Assembly: GCA_035506275.1 (NCBI GenBank)
Contig: DATJPT010000006.1
Coordinates: forward strand, 220,635-284,634
Direction of reading: 5' to 3'
Length of the DNA: 64,000 bases
Origin: Bacteroidota bacterium
GTDB lineage: Bacteria > Bacteroidota > Ignavibacteria > UBA10030 > UBA8401
Below the pieces are notes generated by a model, which was given only the letters and a program-made list of their open reading frames with translations, made no database searches and was not told the origin of the DNA. Position numbers and translations under genes: made by a program. This document shows, piece after piece, positions 25,839 through 35,556 of this stretch (positions are counted from its first letter, which is position 1; each line of letters opens with the position of its first letter).

Positions 25839-27641
25839 TCACTTCAACAGCATCATCTTTTTTATCTGCGTGGTGTTGCCGCTTTTCAATTGGTAATAAT
25901 AAATTCCGCTTGATAATTTCGACGCGTCGAAGGTAAAGGTCTGAGTATCTCCGCCGTTGAACTCGCCGTCCGCCAGCGTGGCAACTTCCTGCCCGAGAAG
26001 GTTGAAGACCTTCAACGAGGCATGGCCGCTCGTGCCGAGGACGAACGAAATCTTCGTCGACGGGTTGAACGGGTTCGGATAGTTGTTGTCGAGGAAGATC
26101 GTACTCGGCGTTAAGCCGACCGTTGCCTGAATGGCCTGATGATAGACAAAGTTTCCGTTATGGTCGATCTGTTTCAAACGGTACGAATACGTTCCGACCC
26201 GCACAGAGCCATCGGTGTACGAATAATTCTGCGGCGTGTTGGTCGTTCCGTGTCCCTGCACAAAGGCGACCTTCGCCCAGCCGCTCGAGGAGTTCCGCTG
26301 GATCTCAAAACCGGAGTTATTAATCTCGGTCGCGGTCTTCCAGGAGAGGTTGACAGCTCCGTTCCGAACTTCGGCCGTAAAAGTGGTGAGTTCAACGGGC
26401 AAACTACCAGTCGGAGACGTAAAGCGGATCACGCGGTTATTGCCAGCATCTGCAACCCATAATTGTCCGATGGCGTTCTCAACATTAATTCCCCAGGTTC
26501 CACCCAAAGTGGCGTTAGTTGTACTATATGGAGCAGAAGAGTTAAGGTCTGTTTGTCCCAGAACATGCGAGGCTGCAGCCCCATTTGACAAACTTGACGC
26601 GTTGTCAAAAATAACGATCCTGCTGTATCCGTCACCTCCCGGACCGTACCCGTCAGAAACGTACAAAGTCCCATTTCCATCCACTGCAACGGCAACTGGA
26701 TTCTGCAGAAGAGTGCTGCTTGTACCCCCTGTACTGGTCAATGAATCCGGCTCTCCGAGTACGGAAGCTGCAGCAGGAAAGTTTCCGCTCGATGCAGCGT
26801 TCGCGAATCGCATAATGCGGCTGTTGCCGCAGTCGGCAACGTAGAGCGACCCGTCGGGACCGACTGCAACACCGTAAGGAGTGTTCATTCCCCTGTTACC
26901 AGTCACGGGCGAGCCTCCTATGGCGTCAGTATTGGCGGTGCTAGACGTAAAATCTGGCTGGCCAAAAACGGCGCTTGCCTGAGCTCCACTCCCTCCGTTC
27001 GCCGCGTTGTCAAACCTCAGCACGCGATTGTTAGTTGCGTCGGCAACATATAAATTGCCAGCATTATCTACAGCTATCCCGCCAACGTAAGACATTCCAG
27101 TCCTCGATAAATGGGAAGTTCCGCCGGTATAACTAGACTGTCCCAGGACTCCGTCCGCGTTCGCTCCGCTGCTGATGCTGGAAGCATTGTTAAACCAGAG
27201 GACCCTGCTGTTCCCCGCGTCTGCAATCCATAGTCTCCCTGCGTTATCGACAAAAACCCCCGTGGGATCGTTCAACGCATTTCGAGCGGCGCTACCTCCT
27301 GACCAAGAGGTTAATGTCGAAAAGCCGATCACGGCCTCGGCTGCGCTTGTATCAGGAATATTATTCGTTGTTGTCGTATCCGAATAGCGGACAACCCGAT
27401 TGTTGCTCGCATCCGCTACAAATACTTTTCCTGTCAACGGGGCCACCGCAACGCTGTATGGGGCGCACAATCCAACCGCGGTAGTATTCGAGGGTCCAGT
27501 CTGGCCCGCCGAAGCGAGAGTGAAGTTTGTCTGTCCATACACCAAATCTGCCGCCTGCCCGTCGTTAAACTGCGCGTTGGCCGAAATGCCCGCAAAAAGA
27601 AGGGCCGCAAAAAGAAGTAGTAAAGTTCTCATAGTGGTCAT
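25839..27641 (-). CDS. Secreted NHL-repeat propeller protein with T9SS sorting domain
   Basis: 600 residues with a signal peptide (1-23, ending ANA). From about 30 to 410 there are at least six NHL-like beta-propeller units, each with phrases such as PTGVFVDNAGRLWIADAGNSRVLWF and IAVDNAGNLYVADATNNRVLRF. A fibronectin-like stretch follows (VNLSWKTATEINNSGFEIQRN). The last 80 residues are a type IX secretion sorting domain: NYPNPFNPSTKISF, HASLKVFNLLGQEVATL and a basic end. It should be exported by Sec, then displayed or released by T9SS. The propeller likely binds a partner or glycan; no enzyme motif is seen. Confidence 0.92.
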   Translation of the reverse strand: MTTMRTLLLLFAALLFAGISANAQFNDGQAADLVYGQTNFTLASAGQTGPSNTTAVGLCAPYSVAVAPLTGKVFVADASNNRVVRYSDTTTTNNIPDTSAAEAVIGFSTLTSWSGGSAARNALNDPTGVFVDNAGRLWIADAGNSRVLWFNNASSISSGANADGVLGQSSYTGGTSHLSRTGMSYVGGIAVDNAGNLYVADATNNRVLRFDNAANGGSGAQASAVFGQPDFTSSTANTDAIGGSPVTGNRGMNTPYGVAVGPDGSLYVADCGNSRIMRFANAASSGNFPAAASVLGEPDSLTSTGGTSSTLLQNPVAVAVDGNGTLYVSDGYGPGGDGYSRIVIFDNASSLSNGAAASHVLGQTDLNSSAPYSTTNATLGGTWGINVENAIGQLWVADAGNNRVIRFTSPTGSLPVELTTFTAEVRNGAVNLSWKTATEINNSGFEIQRNSSSGWAKVAFVQGHGTTNTPQNYSYTDGSVRVGTYSYRLKQIDHNGNFVYHQAIQATVGLTPSTIFLDNNYPNPFNPSTKISFVLGTSGHASLKVFNLLGQEVATLADGEFNGGDTQTFTFDASKLSSGIYYYQLKSGNTTQIKKMMLLK

Positions 27642-27792
27642 CGATAAATGTGTGGGTTTGGTGAGTTTAAGCTCCTGATAATCCGGGCAAAAGCCGATTT
27701 CGGTGGTGCGAGATGAAACTTTCTACGAATAAATTAGAGAATGGAGAGGGGATTGTCAAGGGCGGTTCAGGGAGGTGTGACGGCGGACAGAC

Positions 27793-27853
27793 TTTTACAG
27801 TGAACAGTAAACAGTTAGCAATTAACAATTAACAGCTAACAATGAACATTATT
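27793..27853. repeat. Heptamer tandem repeat (AACAGTTA / AACAATTA type)
   Basis: A run of ACAGTGA, ACAGTAA, ACAGTTA, GCAATTA, ACAATTA, ACAGCTA and ACAATGA units, period 7, ending within a few bases of the RecD2 stop codon. Confidence 0.85.
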
Positions 27854-27854
27854 C

Positions 27855-30008
27855 TTAATTTTTGATTCTTAATTTTTCCTTTAACATTGTGTTGCGGCTG
27901 CGGACCTCGTCGTTGCGGACGGCGATGGCGAGGGCCTTCATTTCGCCGACCAGGATCAGCAGCTCGCGGGCGCGGGTCACCGCCGTATAGACGAGGTTGC
28001 GCTGCAGCATAATATAGTGGGAGGTGGAAAGCGGGACGATCACCCCCTTGAATTCGTTTCCCTGGCTCTTGTGGATCGTCATCGCGTAGGCGAGCGTGAG
28101 CTCGTCCAGCTGCTCGAACGTGTACTCCACTTTCTTCCCGTAAAAATCGACGATGAGAATGCCGTCGTTCTTGTCAGCCCCGGCGATGCGCCCAAGGTCG
28201 CCGTTGAAAATGTCCTTGTCGTAGTTGTTCTTTGTCTGCATCACCTTATCCCCCAGAAGGAATTTCCGTTCGCTCCCCTGCCAGCAGACCTTCGCATGTC
28301 CGTTCACGGCGCGCTGGAGTTCCTTGTTGAGTTCGCGGACCCCCGCCGCCCCGTTGTGCATCGGAGAAAGAACCTGAATGTCGCTGAACGGGTCGTACTG
28401 ATAATTTTGCGGAAGGATCGTTGAACAGAGGCGGACGATCGTCTCCTGCATATGCTCGGGGGATGTCTCTTCGAGGAGTTTGAAATCGGGGGAGAAGTCC
28501 GGCATTTCTCCGGCATCGATCCTGTGCGAGTTGGAGATGATCGTGCTCTCCTCCGATTGGCGGAAGATGGTATCGAGGCGGACGGTGCCGATCGTTTTCG
28601 AATCGATCAGGTCGCGCAAAACCTGGCCGGGACCGACCGAGGGGAGCTGGTCGACGTCGCCGACGAGGACGAGCTGTGTCTCCGGCTTCACGGCGTCGAG
28701 GAGCGCGGCAAAAAGCTCGATGTCCACCATCGACACTTCGTCGACGATCAGCATATCGCATTCGAGCGGAGCATCGGCGGCGCGGCGGAAGATGCCGGAT
28801 TGCGGTTCGTATTCGAGCAGGCGGTGGATCGTTTTCGCCTCGCGGTCCGACAATTCCGAAAGGCGTTTCGCCGCACGGCCGGTCGGCGCACAGAGGAGGT
28901 AATTGACGCCGAGTTCATCCGCGAGCTCGATGATGCCGTTGACGCACAATGTTTTTCCCGTTCCCGGTCCGCCGGTGAGGATCGTGATCGGTTTCTGGAT
29001 GGAGTGGAGGATCGCGTCCCGCTGTTTTCCGTCGAACTCGATGCGGTGGCGTTTCTCGATGATCGACAGCGATGCGAGGAGCTTTCGTTCGGCAAACGGC
29101 TTCGGTCCTTTGCGCAGAAGCTGTCCGATCTTCTCGGCCGCTTCCATTTCCGCCTGGTGAAGGGGAAAGGGAAAGAGACGATCCCCTTCGGCGACGAGAA
29201 ATCCGTTGCGGATGCTTTCGTCCACGGCACGCTCGACCTTTGCCTCGTCGACCATCAGGAGTTCCGCCGAACGGCGGGCAAGCTCTTCCCTCGGGAGGTA
29301 GCAGTGCCCTGCCGCGCGGCAGGCATCGTTCAGCACGAAGCGTATGCCGGCTTCGAGGCGGTACATGCTTTCGGGCTGGACGCCGACCTTCTGTGCGATC
29401 GCATCGGCGATCTGGAAGCCGATTCCCTGCACGTCCTGAATGAGCTGGTACGGATTGTTTTTCACGACGCCTGCCGCCCCTTTGCCGTATGCTTTGAAGA
29501 TCCTGACCGACTGGCTCGTGCTGATGTTGTACGATTTCAGGTACGTCATCACGTCCTGCATTTCCCGAAGCGACGATGCTGACTCGACGATCTTGTCGAG
29601 CTTTTTTCTCCCGACGCCCTCAACCTCCAGAAGCCGCTCGGGGGTCTTGTTGAGGATGTCGAGCGTCTTGAAGCCGAATTTTTTGACGATGCGCGAGGCG
29701 AGCGCCGGCCCGACGCCGTAGATGAGGCCGGAGGCCAGGTATTCTTCGACGCCGTGAAGCGTCGTCGGTTCCTTCACCTCGTAGGTTTCAAACTGGAATT
29801 GTCTCCCGTATTTCGGATGCGTCGTCCATGCGCCCGACAGCGCATACTCATCCCCTTCGCGCGGCTCGATCATATAGCCGACGACGGAGACGCTTCCGTC
29901 GGAGGTTTTCAGCAGCCCGATGAGGTACCCGTTCTCGTTGTTCGTGAAGATGATCTTGTGAAGGGTTCCCCTGAGCGTATGTTGTTGGCGTGTTGTCGGA
30001 GCTGGCAT
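27855..30008 (-). CDS. recD2: RecD2-type ATP-dependent DNA helicase
   Basis: 717 residues, typical of the stand-alone RecD2 branch. An N-terminal OB-like region (about 10-85) is followed by helix-hairpin-helix repeats (about 90-200: YGVGPALASRIVKKFG, LEVEGVGRKKLDKIVE, IQDVQGIGFQIADAIA). Helicase motif I is ILTGGPGTGKT near 340; then APTGRAAKRLSEL, DEVSMVD (motif II), GDVDQLPSVGPG (III), IFRQ (IV) and, near the end, AYAMTIHKSQGNEFKGV and YTAVTRAREL (V/VI). It is a 5'-3' helicase for DNA repair, with no RecB or RecC nearby. Its stop abuts a heptamer repeat. Confidence 0.96.
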   Translation of the reverse strand: MPAPTTRQQHTLRGTLHKIIFTNNENGYLIGLLKTSDGSVSVVGYMIEPREGDEYALSGAWTTHPKYGRQFQFETYEVKEPTTLHGVEEYLASGLIYGVGPALASRIVKKFGFKTLDILNKTPERLLEVEGVGRKKLDKIVESASSLREMQDVMTYLKSYNISTSQSVRIFKAYGKGAAGVVKNNPYQLIQDVQGIGFQIADAIAQKVGVQPESMYRLEAGIRFVLNDACRAAGHCYLPREELARRSAELLMVDEAKVERAVDESIRNGFLVAEGDRLFPFPLHQAEMEAAEKIGQLLRKGPKPFAERKLLASLSIIEKRHRIEFDGKQRDAILHSIQKPITILTGGPGTGKTLCVNGIIELADELGVNYLLCAPTGRAAKRLSELSDREAKTIHRLLEYEPQSGIFRRAADAPLECDMLIVDEVSMVDIELFAALLDAVKPETQLVLVGDVDQLPSVGPGQVLRDLIDSKTIGTVRLDTIFRQSEESTIISNSHRIDAGEMPDFSPDFKLLEETSPEHMQETIVRLCSTILPQNYQYDPFSDIQVLSPMHNGAAGVRELNKELQRAVNGHAKVCWQGSERKFLLGDKVMQTKNNYDKDIFNGDLGRIAGADKNDGILIVDFYGKKVEYTFEQLDELTLAYAMTIHKSQGNEFKGVIVPLSTSHYIMLQRNLVYTAVTRARELLILVGEMKALAIAVRNDEVRSRNTMLKEKLRIKN

Positions 30009-30043
30009 AGTGTGAGTTGTTCCCCCCTGGTGATAAAAAATTG

Positions 30044-30440
30044 TGCAAACCGTCCTTCGTCTCGCGGCGCTCCGCGAGTCTCGCTCAGGATGTCCTTCGA
30101 CTCGTGCTGCTTCGCAGCACTCGCTCAGGATTAACAGGCAAATTGTTCACCCTGAGCAAGTGACCCCGACGAAGTCGGGGGAACGCGTCGAAGGGCACCC
30201 TGTCGCAACGGGATCCCTTTGAGACGCAATCCCTTCGGGAAAGGTTGTCCTTCATCTCGCCTCGCTTCGCGAGTCTGGCTCAGGATGTCGTTCGTCTCGC
30301 CTCGCTTCGCGAGGCTCGCTCAGGATGAACAGATTCTTTAATTATAATAAATGCTTGTTCACCCTGTCCCCAAAGGACCCCTTCGGGGAGCAAGTGACCC
30401 CGACGAGGTCGGGGGAACGCGTCGAAGGGCACTTGCTCAT
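30044..30440. repeat. Mosaic intergenic repeat block
   Basis: The 465-bp gap at 30009-30473 is almost wholly repeats. CTCGCTCAGGAT words occur near 30090, 30120, 30280 and 30320. Two long direct copies, 30145-30200 and 30356-30433, share AGCAAGTGACCCCGACGA and TCGGGGGAACGCGTCGAAGG; the second carries an extra segment, CTGTCCCCAAAGGACCCC. Each copy has a small hairpin (CCCCGAC/GTCGGGG). Confidence 0.8.
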
Positions 30441-30473
30441 CATAAAAGTGATTCTTTCTAGAGCGGAAAAGAA

Positions 30474-31514
30474 TCAGATTCTCGCCTTCACCGCGTTGAA
30501 CACTTCGCTGACCGACAGCAGCTTCATGCATTCCATATATTCTTCGCCGGCCCGGTTGCAGACATTGAGGTGGCACGGATGGCACGGCACGTCTTTTCGG
30601 AGAGGGAGATTTTTTGCCGAGCCTCCGGGGAACGCGGGGGTATACGGAAACCAGATATTTTCCTCGCCGGGACCAAAGATGCCGATCGTCGGCGTACCGA
30701 CCGCGGCGGCGATATGCATCGGGCCGGAATCATTTGCGACGTACGCCGAGCAGAGGGAGAGGATCGCGGCCAGCTGCCGAAGCGGAAGAACTGGCAGCGT
30801 AAGCACCCCTCCGACCACACCGCTCCCCACCGCATGAACCGTTTGTCCGTCCTGCGGGCCTCGTGTCACAATAACCTGCGCATGGAGCTTTGCGGTGAGA
30901 AGGTCGGCCAGGTCCGCAAACCGTTCCGCCGGCCAGAGTTTCGCGGGCCAGGTGCCGCCGGGGTGGAGAGCGATGAGCGGCCTTGAAAAATCGATCCCCT
31001 GCCATTCAAGGTACCGTTTCGATTCCTTTCTCTCGTCCTCGGTCAGGAAGATCTCGGGGGCGAAATATTTCGGCTCAATGCCGGCCGCTTTCAACGACTG
31101 GTAATGGAATTCGACCGCGGATTTCGGCGTCCCGTCGTCCTTGATGCGGACGGTGTACAGCTTTCCCCTGCCTGGGAGATCTCCGCCAACCCTCACCGAC
31201 GCCCGTGTCGCGTACGAAAGAAGGGCGCTCCGCGGATTGCAAAAAAGGTCCACGACGAGGTCGAACCGTTTTCTGTTGAGCCGGTAGAAGAGCTGCAGCT
31301 GCTGGAACCCGGCATTCCTGCTGAGGTCGATCGTGAATAGTTCGTCGAGGTACGGGTTATGCTCAAGGAGCGAAACGCCGTTCTTTTCTCCGAGGTACGC
31401 GATGTACGCATTGGGGAACGCATCCCGCACGGTATGAATCAACGGCGTCGTCAGGACGATGTCTCCGATGAACTTTAAGCGCGTGAGGAGGATGCGGTCG
31501 TAGTGAACGGACAT
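30474..31514 (-). CDS. Glycosyltransferase family 9 (heptosyltransferase-like)
   Basis: 346 residues with two Rossmann-like halves (GT-B fold). The N-terminal half has ILLTRLKFIGDIVLTTPLIHTVRDAFP, as in ADP-heptose:LPS heptosyltransferases. The C-terminal half has PLIALHPGGTWPAKLWPAERFADLADLL and the donor-site phrase YVANDSGPMHIAAAVGTPTIGIFGP. It would add a heptose or related sugar to the LPS core on the inner face of the cytoplasmic membrane. No other LPS genes are adjacent. The substrate is inferred from family. Confidence 0.93.
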   Translation of the reverse strand: MSVHYDRILLTRLKFIGDIVLTTPLIHTVRDAFPNAYIAYLGEKNGVSLLEHNPYLDELFTIDLSRNAGFQQLQLFYRLNRKRFDLVVDLFCNPRSALLSYATRASVRVGGDLPGRGKLYTVRIKDDGTPKSAVEFHYQSLKAAGIEPKYFAPEIFLTEDERKESKRYLEWQGIDFSRPLIALHPGGTWPAKLWPAERFADLADLLTAKLHAQVIVTRGPQDGQTVHAVGSGVVGGVLTLPVLPLRQLAAILSLCSAYVANDSGPMHIAAAVGTPTIGIFGPGEENIWFPYTPAFPGGSAKNLPLRKDVPCHPCHLNVCNRAGEEYMECMKLLSVSEVFNAVKARI

Positions 31515-31557
31515 GAAAAGATGAAAGGTGAAAAAGTAAAAATGAAAAATAGAAAGT
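31507..31557. repeat. A-rich heptamer-like repeat
   Basis: GAAAAGATGAAAGGTGAAAAAGTAAAAATGAAAAATAG-like units with a 7-bp beat, just upstream of the glycosyltransferase start. The same style occurs at 23.18-23.22 and 43.50-43.55 kb. Confidence 0.65.
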
Positions 31558-31643
31558 GCATCGTCGACTTGAGCAATACCTTCTGAGCGTCGTCCTGAGC
31601 GTGTCCGCTTCTCAGAATGGCAGGATCGGAACTTGAGTCCTTG

Positions 31644-33062
31644 CTATCTTCTCCAGCGGTTGACAAATTCCCCCCATATAAGACCGCTCACCGAAAACGG
31701 AGGAATTTCATAATACCGTTCGCCGGTGTTTGCGTAGTTCTGCCGGAATGGGATGACGAAGTTCCGACTCCCCCCCAGGTCGTAATACCAGAGTTCATTC
31801 AGTCCCCCCTGACAATCGACATAGTCGGGGGGGCCGCAGACAATATATGAAATTCCCATCGGAGTTTTCCATCCTTCCATGCAGGAAGAAAAGAGCTGGT
31901 TCGCTTCGGCGATGCGGTTGTAAAATTCTCTCCGCCGGACGCCGCCGCCGTGGTCCTCCCAAAACTGCACGATCCGCCGCGACCGCTCCTCGGGCGTCTT
32001 CCCGGCGCGGATGCTGTCGATCTCCGGCGGCCAGGCAATATACGAGAGAGCGGCAAGTTCCTCCTCCTCGCCGTACAGCCACGGAAAGGCCGGAGCATAG
32101 ACCGAAAACTTCTTCGCGGTGACGCTGCTGTCGGCGGCTCCGTTCCGCGAAAGAAAAACCTTCCGCGTGAGCGTCGTCGTCCCTCTCATCAACCGCGGAA
32201 AACTCTGGAATACCTGGAGAGTGCCGTCGGCGGGGGAGACGAACACCGAATCGGACCGGTAGTAGACCGAATCGGGAGGATTCACGCACTCGGCAAACCG
32301 GACATAGTACGGGGGGACGAGCGATACATGTTTTGTGTCCGGAGTATCCCGCATTGCAACGAACGAATACAAGACCGACAGATGAATCGAGTCGCCGCGG
32401 CGCACGTTGTAGAGCTCCTGGAACATGCCGATCGAATCTTTGATGAACGAAAGTCCGGAAGGGAAAATCGGCTTGAGCGAGATTTTCCCCTGCTCCGACG
32501 TGGCTTTTTCGAACAGCAAATAATCGCTCGCAGAGAATTCGTCCTTCGAAAAATTCGCCACTTCGACCTTTTGTCTGCGGCGAAAGATCTGGTGCGACCA
32601 GTCGTCCTCGACGACAATCTCGAGCGTGTAATCGCCCGCCGGCGCGTAGAACATCTTCAGAAATCCGTCGTAGAGCGATGAGACCGATTCGGCGTAGGTT
32701 TGCGCGATCACCGTCCTGTCGACGTCGTTGGCACGTGCGATCGCACCGTCGGCGTCACGAAGGACGAACGAAACGGTATACGTCGCCTTGAACACATCGA
32801 CGTCCTTTTCAAAATGAATGCGGGTATAGGGGATCCGAAAATAGACATCGAGCCGGTTCCCCTCCTTCGTGCTGACGTTGAGCGTAAACGATTCGCCGGC
32901 CGGCTGCGCATGCTGCGACGCCCTCGTCGTATAATAGCATCCGCCGGAAGTGTTCACGCTCGATGAGCATCCCCACAGGAGTGCCAACGCAGCGGCCGCA
33001 GCCGGAATTGCGAAACCCCGCAGCAGGACCTTCAGTCGAGCGCCGCCGAGACCCAGTCGCAT
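31644..33062 (-). CDS. GWxTD-domain lipoprotein
   Basis: 472 residues from an ATG at 33062; starts at 33074 and 33128 are also possible and overlap the upstream gene more. The N-terminus is a lipoprotein signal with a lipobox-like LALLWGC. The middle is beta-rich (about 60-350). The C-terminal GWxTD domain has EGWKTPMGISYIVCGPPD (Pro where the motif name has Asp), then ELWYYDLGGSRNFVIPF. The domain is common in Ignavibacteria, Acidobacteria and relatives and has no assigned activity. It is translationally linked (30-bp overlap) to a membrane metalloprotease, suggesting joint action in the envelope. Confidence 0.85.
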   Translation of the reverse strand: MRLGLGGARLKVLLRGFAIPAAAAALALLWGCSSSVNTSGGCYYTTRASQHAQPAGESFTLNVSTKEGNRLDVYFRIPYTRIHFEKDVDVFKATYTVSFVLRDADGAIARANDVDRTVIAQTYAESVSSLYDGFLKMFYAPAGDYTLEIVVEDDWSHQIFRRRQKVEVANFSKDEFSASDYLLFEKATSEQGKISLKPIFPSGLSFIKDSIGMFQELYNVRRGDSIHLSVLYSFVAMRDTPDTKHVSLVPPYYVRFAECVNPPDSVYYRSDSVFVSPADGTLQVFQSFPRLMRGTTTLTRKVFLSRNGAADSSVTAKKFSVYAPAFPWLYGEEEELAALSYIAWPPEIDSIRAGKTPEERSRRIVQFWEDHGGGVRRREFYNRIAEANQLFSSCMEGWKTPMGISYIVCGPPDYVDCQGGLNELWYYDLGGSRNFVIPFRQNYANTGERYYEIPPFSVSGLIWGEFVNRWRR

Positions 33063-35311
33063 CGTTCTATCCATTCTCCGATCTGTTGTGCCGTCGCCGG
33101 AGATTGTGTGAAATTTTGAGCTTCCCAAAACATGGCCTTTGATCTTTCAAATTCTCCCGCCCGGTAGTATGCCTCTCCGCCGTTCATCAAAGCGCAAAAC
33201 GACAGCACCGGGTCCGATAGCCGCGAAGACACCGCGCGGAACGAGGCGCCCGCTTCATGAAAATGCTTTGTGCGGAACTGTTCTGCGGCCAGAAGATACT
33301 GCGCCGCAGTGCGCGAGTCGCTGAAACCGAGGAGGTTTTTCAGGAGAAGCGTACGCGAAGAGTCCGCCGCCGGGCCGTAAAAAAAATCCCGCAGTGCCGT
33401 GTTCAGTCTCGGTTCCCGGACGATGAGGCACCGAACGGCGGCCGCTTCCGAGAACGCGGTGCTGTAATTCAATCCCTCAACGTGCCGGTACACCTGCAAA
33501 GCTTCCGGAACGTCTCCCGTGAACCAGTATGCGTCGCCGAGCAGCAGCAGGACTCCCGGATTGAACCGAAGCATCGAGCGGCTGTCCAGCGCGCCGTAGG
33601 CGTCGATGACATCGCGGAATTTCCTCTGTCCGATGAGCGATTGAAACAATCCGCGGAGCGCGAAGGCCGTCTGCGCGTCATCGAAGGAGGCGGAAAACTC
33701 GACCTCGGCTTCGGCAAAATTTTTCACGCGGATCGCCTGCACGGCATTCGAATTTCTCTCGGCGGTCACCCGTGCGCAGGTCTTCCGGAAGATCGATTGC
33801 TGCGCGAACAGCGTGCGTATCGTTTCGCGGGGAAGAGCCGAGGCGTTGACGGTCCGCAGAAACGCCTCCCAATCGGAGATGAGCAGGTCGAGAGGAACGC
33901 CGTAAACGTCGACAAAGCGTCCGGAGGGAAAGACCTCCTTGAACCGTTTTATGCCGAACCGGTCGATCAGGTATTTAGAGAACGAAGCGGCCACGACATA
34001 CGCGTACGAACCCTGCTGCAGGGCAAAACCGGTGTAGGTGAAGAGGGCGGCCGGGTCGCCGAGCAGTTTTTCGCGCTGCATGGCGGCGGCATACTCGTGC
34101 GGCGAAAATTCCTGCCAGTTCCAGTCGATCGCCGTGGCGAGGCCTTCGTTGAGCCCCATCCGGTCGCTCGCGCCGATGACGGGAAGGCCGATGTTCGCCG
34201 CAAGGACGTGCACCAGCTCGTGGCGGAATGTCTCCTCGAACGAATCGAGCGTGATATGGATCTCCCTCCGCCACGGTTTCGCGATGTTGGTCGTTGCCGT
34301 ACCGATAAATCGCCTTTTGGCCTCGCCGTTCGGGTAGAGGTAAACGGAGATCTTCTCGCCGGGCCGGAGCGGTTCGTCCATGCGCGAGACATCGACGGCA
34401 TAGTGGTACTCCGCCTCGGCCTTGAGATACTGAAGATCATTCACCGAAAGAGCATTGTTCGGATAGTAGAGGATAAAATGAGGGGTTGCTGCCATCCCCC
34501 CAAGCTCCGACTGAATTTCGGAAGCCGAGAATTCAAAACCGAGCGCACCCCGTTCAAGATGTCCCCACGCCAGAAGGAGAAGACAGGCGAGCGCGGCGCC
34601 GTAGAGGAATCCATCCCCTTTTCTCACCCTGAATGCCTGGACGTTCTCGTGCCACCGGTAATCCGGCCAGAACATTTTGACGGAAAGGAAGAATACAACG
34701 ATGCAGAAAAGCGATGCGATGAGAGTGAATTCCCGGTACAGCACGATGGAAGAAACGTCGTTCAAGGTTTCGTCGTACGTGATGCCCGGAAAATATCCCA
34801 ACACGAAATTGTACGCAAAGAGCTGCGGCTCGGTGTACGTGATGACGACGATCTGAGAAAGGATCGCGAGGACGATGAAGAGAAAGACCGTGCGCGCGCG
34901 CTGAAAAAGAACAGCGATCGGCAGGGCCAGCGAAACCCCGAACACCATGGCGCAGCACGGAAGGAGCGCATAGTATTCCAGGCCGTGGATGAAAGAGCAG
35001 TTCTTCACCACGAGCGCGTTCGCCGAAATAACGGCGAGCGGAATAAGGAGAAGCACCCCGTTGACCAAAAAGTAATGAGCGAGCACCAGAAGAAATTTCC
35101 TCCGTGAGATCGCCTGATGCATGTGGACCTTCAGGAAACCGATCGTCAAGAGGCCGCTGAAGACGGCGGCGGGGATCGTCATGACCGCGGAAAATTCGTA
35201 GCCCAGGTAATTAAAGAGAGGGACCTGCGTGAGCGCCCCCGCGATCAGAAAATAAAGAACGGCGGCATTCCTGACGGAAGGGAGACGGAAATATGCGAGG
35301 AAAATTTTCAT
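33032..35311 (-). CDS. Polytopic membrane protein with gluzincin peptidase and TPR-like C-terminal domains
   Basis: 759 residues. Six or seven membrane helices occupy about 1-255 (for example LYFLIAGALTQVPLF, VFLFIVLAILSQIVVI, GAALACLLLLAWGHL). Next is a peptidase MA-like domain (about 280-500) with the zinc motif HELVH (FEETFRHELVHVLAANIG) and a third ligand candidate Glu in GLNEGLATAID. The final 230 residues are helical and TPR-like (VLLLLGDAYWFTGDVPEALQVYRHVEG, MNGGEAYYRAGEFERSKAMFWEA). It is probably a membrane-anchored metalloprotease acting outside. The combination with 5-7 helices at the front is unusual. The GWxTD lipoprotein gene overlaps its 3' end. Confidence 0.8.
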   Translation of the reverse strand: MKIFLAYFRLPSVRNAAVLYFLIAGALTQVPLFNYLGYEFSAVMTIPAAVFSGLLTIGFLKVHMHQAISRRKFLLVLAHYFLVNGVLLLIPLAVISANALVVKNCSFIHGLEYYALLPCCAMVFGVSLALPIAVLFQRARTVFLFIVLAILSQIVVITYTEPQLFAYNFVLGYFPGITYDETLNDVSSIVLYREFTLIASLFCIVVFFLSVKMFWPDYRWHENVQAFRVRKGDGFLYGAALACLLLLAWGHLERGALGFEFSASEIQSELGGMAATPHFILYYPNNALSVNDLQYLKAEAEYHYAVDVSRMDEPLRPGEKISVYLYPNGEAKRRFIGTATTNIAKPWRREIHITLDSFEETFRHELVHVLAANIGLPVIGASDRMGLNEGLATAIDWNWQEFSPHEYAAAMQREKLLGDPAALFTYTGFALQQGSYAYVVAASFSKYLIDRFGIKRFKEVFPSGRFVDVYGVPLDLLISDWEAFLRTVNASALPRETIRTLFAQQSIFRKTCARVTAERNSNAVQAIRVKNFAEAEVEFSASFDDAQTAFALRGLFQSLIGQRKFRDVIDAYGALDSRSMLRFNPGVLLLLGDAYWFTGDVPEALQVYRHVEGLNYSTAFSEAAAVRCLIVREPRLNTALRDFFYGPAADSSRTLLLKNLLGFSDSRTAAQYLLAAEQFRTKHFHEAGASFRAVSSRLSDPVLSFCALMNGGEAYYRAGEFERSKAMFWEAQNFTQSPATAQQIGEWIERCDWVSAALD

Positions 35312-35395
35312 GGAGGAAAAATTCCGACTGCAGCGCGAGTTGTCAACTGGTGTTCGGGCGATTCGGAAAGCCGCCCAGCAAGACAGACACAGCCT

Positions 35396-35556
35396 CCGTC
35401 CCTCTCATAGCGAGCGGACCGGAGCGAAGTTCCCAAAGGAGTGCCTTTCAAAAAGGGACCCCCTCAGGACAGGATGACAGGAACCGAGATAGTATCCGAC
35501 TCCATCCTGCTTACTGCTGACTGATTACTGTCTTCTGTCTCCTTACTTCTGTCTTC
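35396..35556. repeat. Intergenic repeat block with heptamer array
   Basis: Dispersed-type words (CGGACCGGAGCGAAG, GACCCCCTCAGGACAGGATGACA) at 35400-35485 are followed by CTTACTGCTGACTGATTACTGTCTTCTGTCTCC-like units with a 7-bp beat at about 35508-35556, reaching the ferredoxin stop. Confidence 0.65.
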
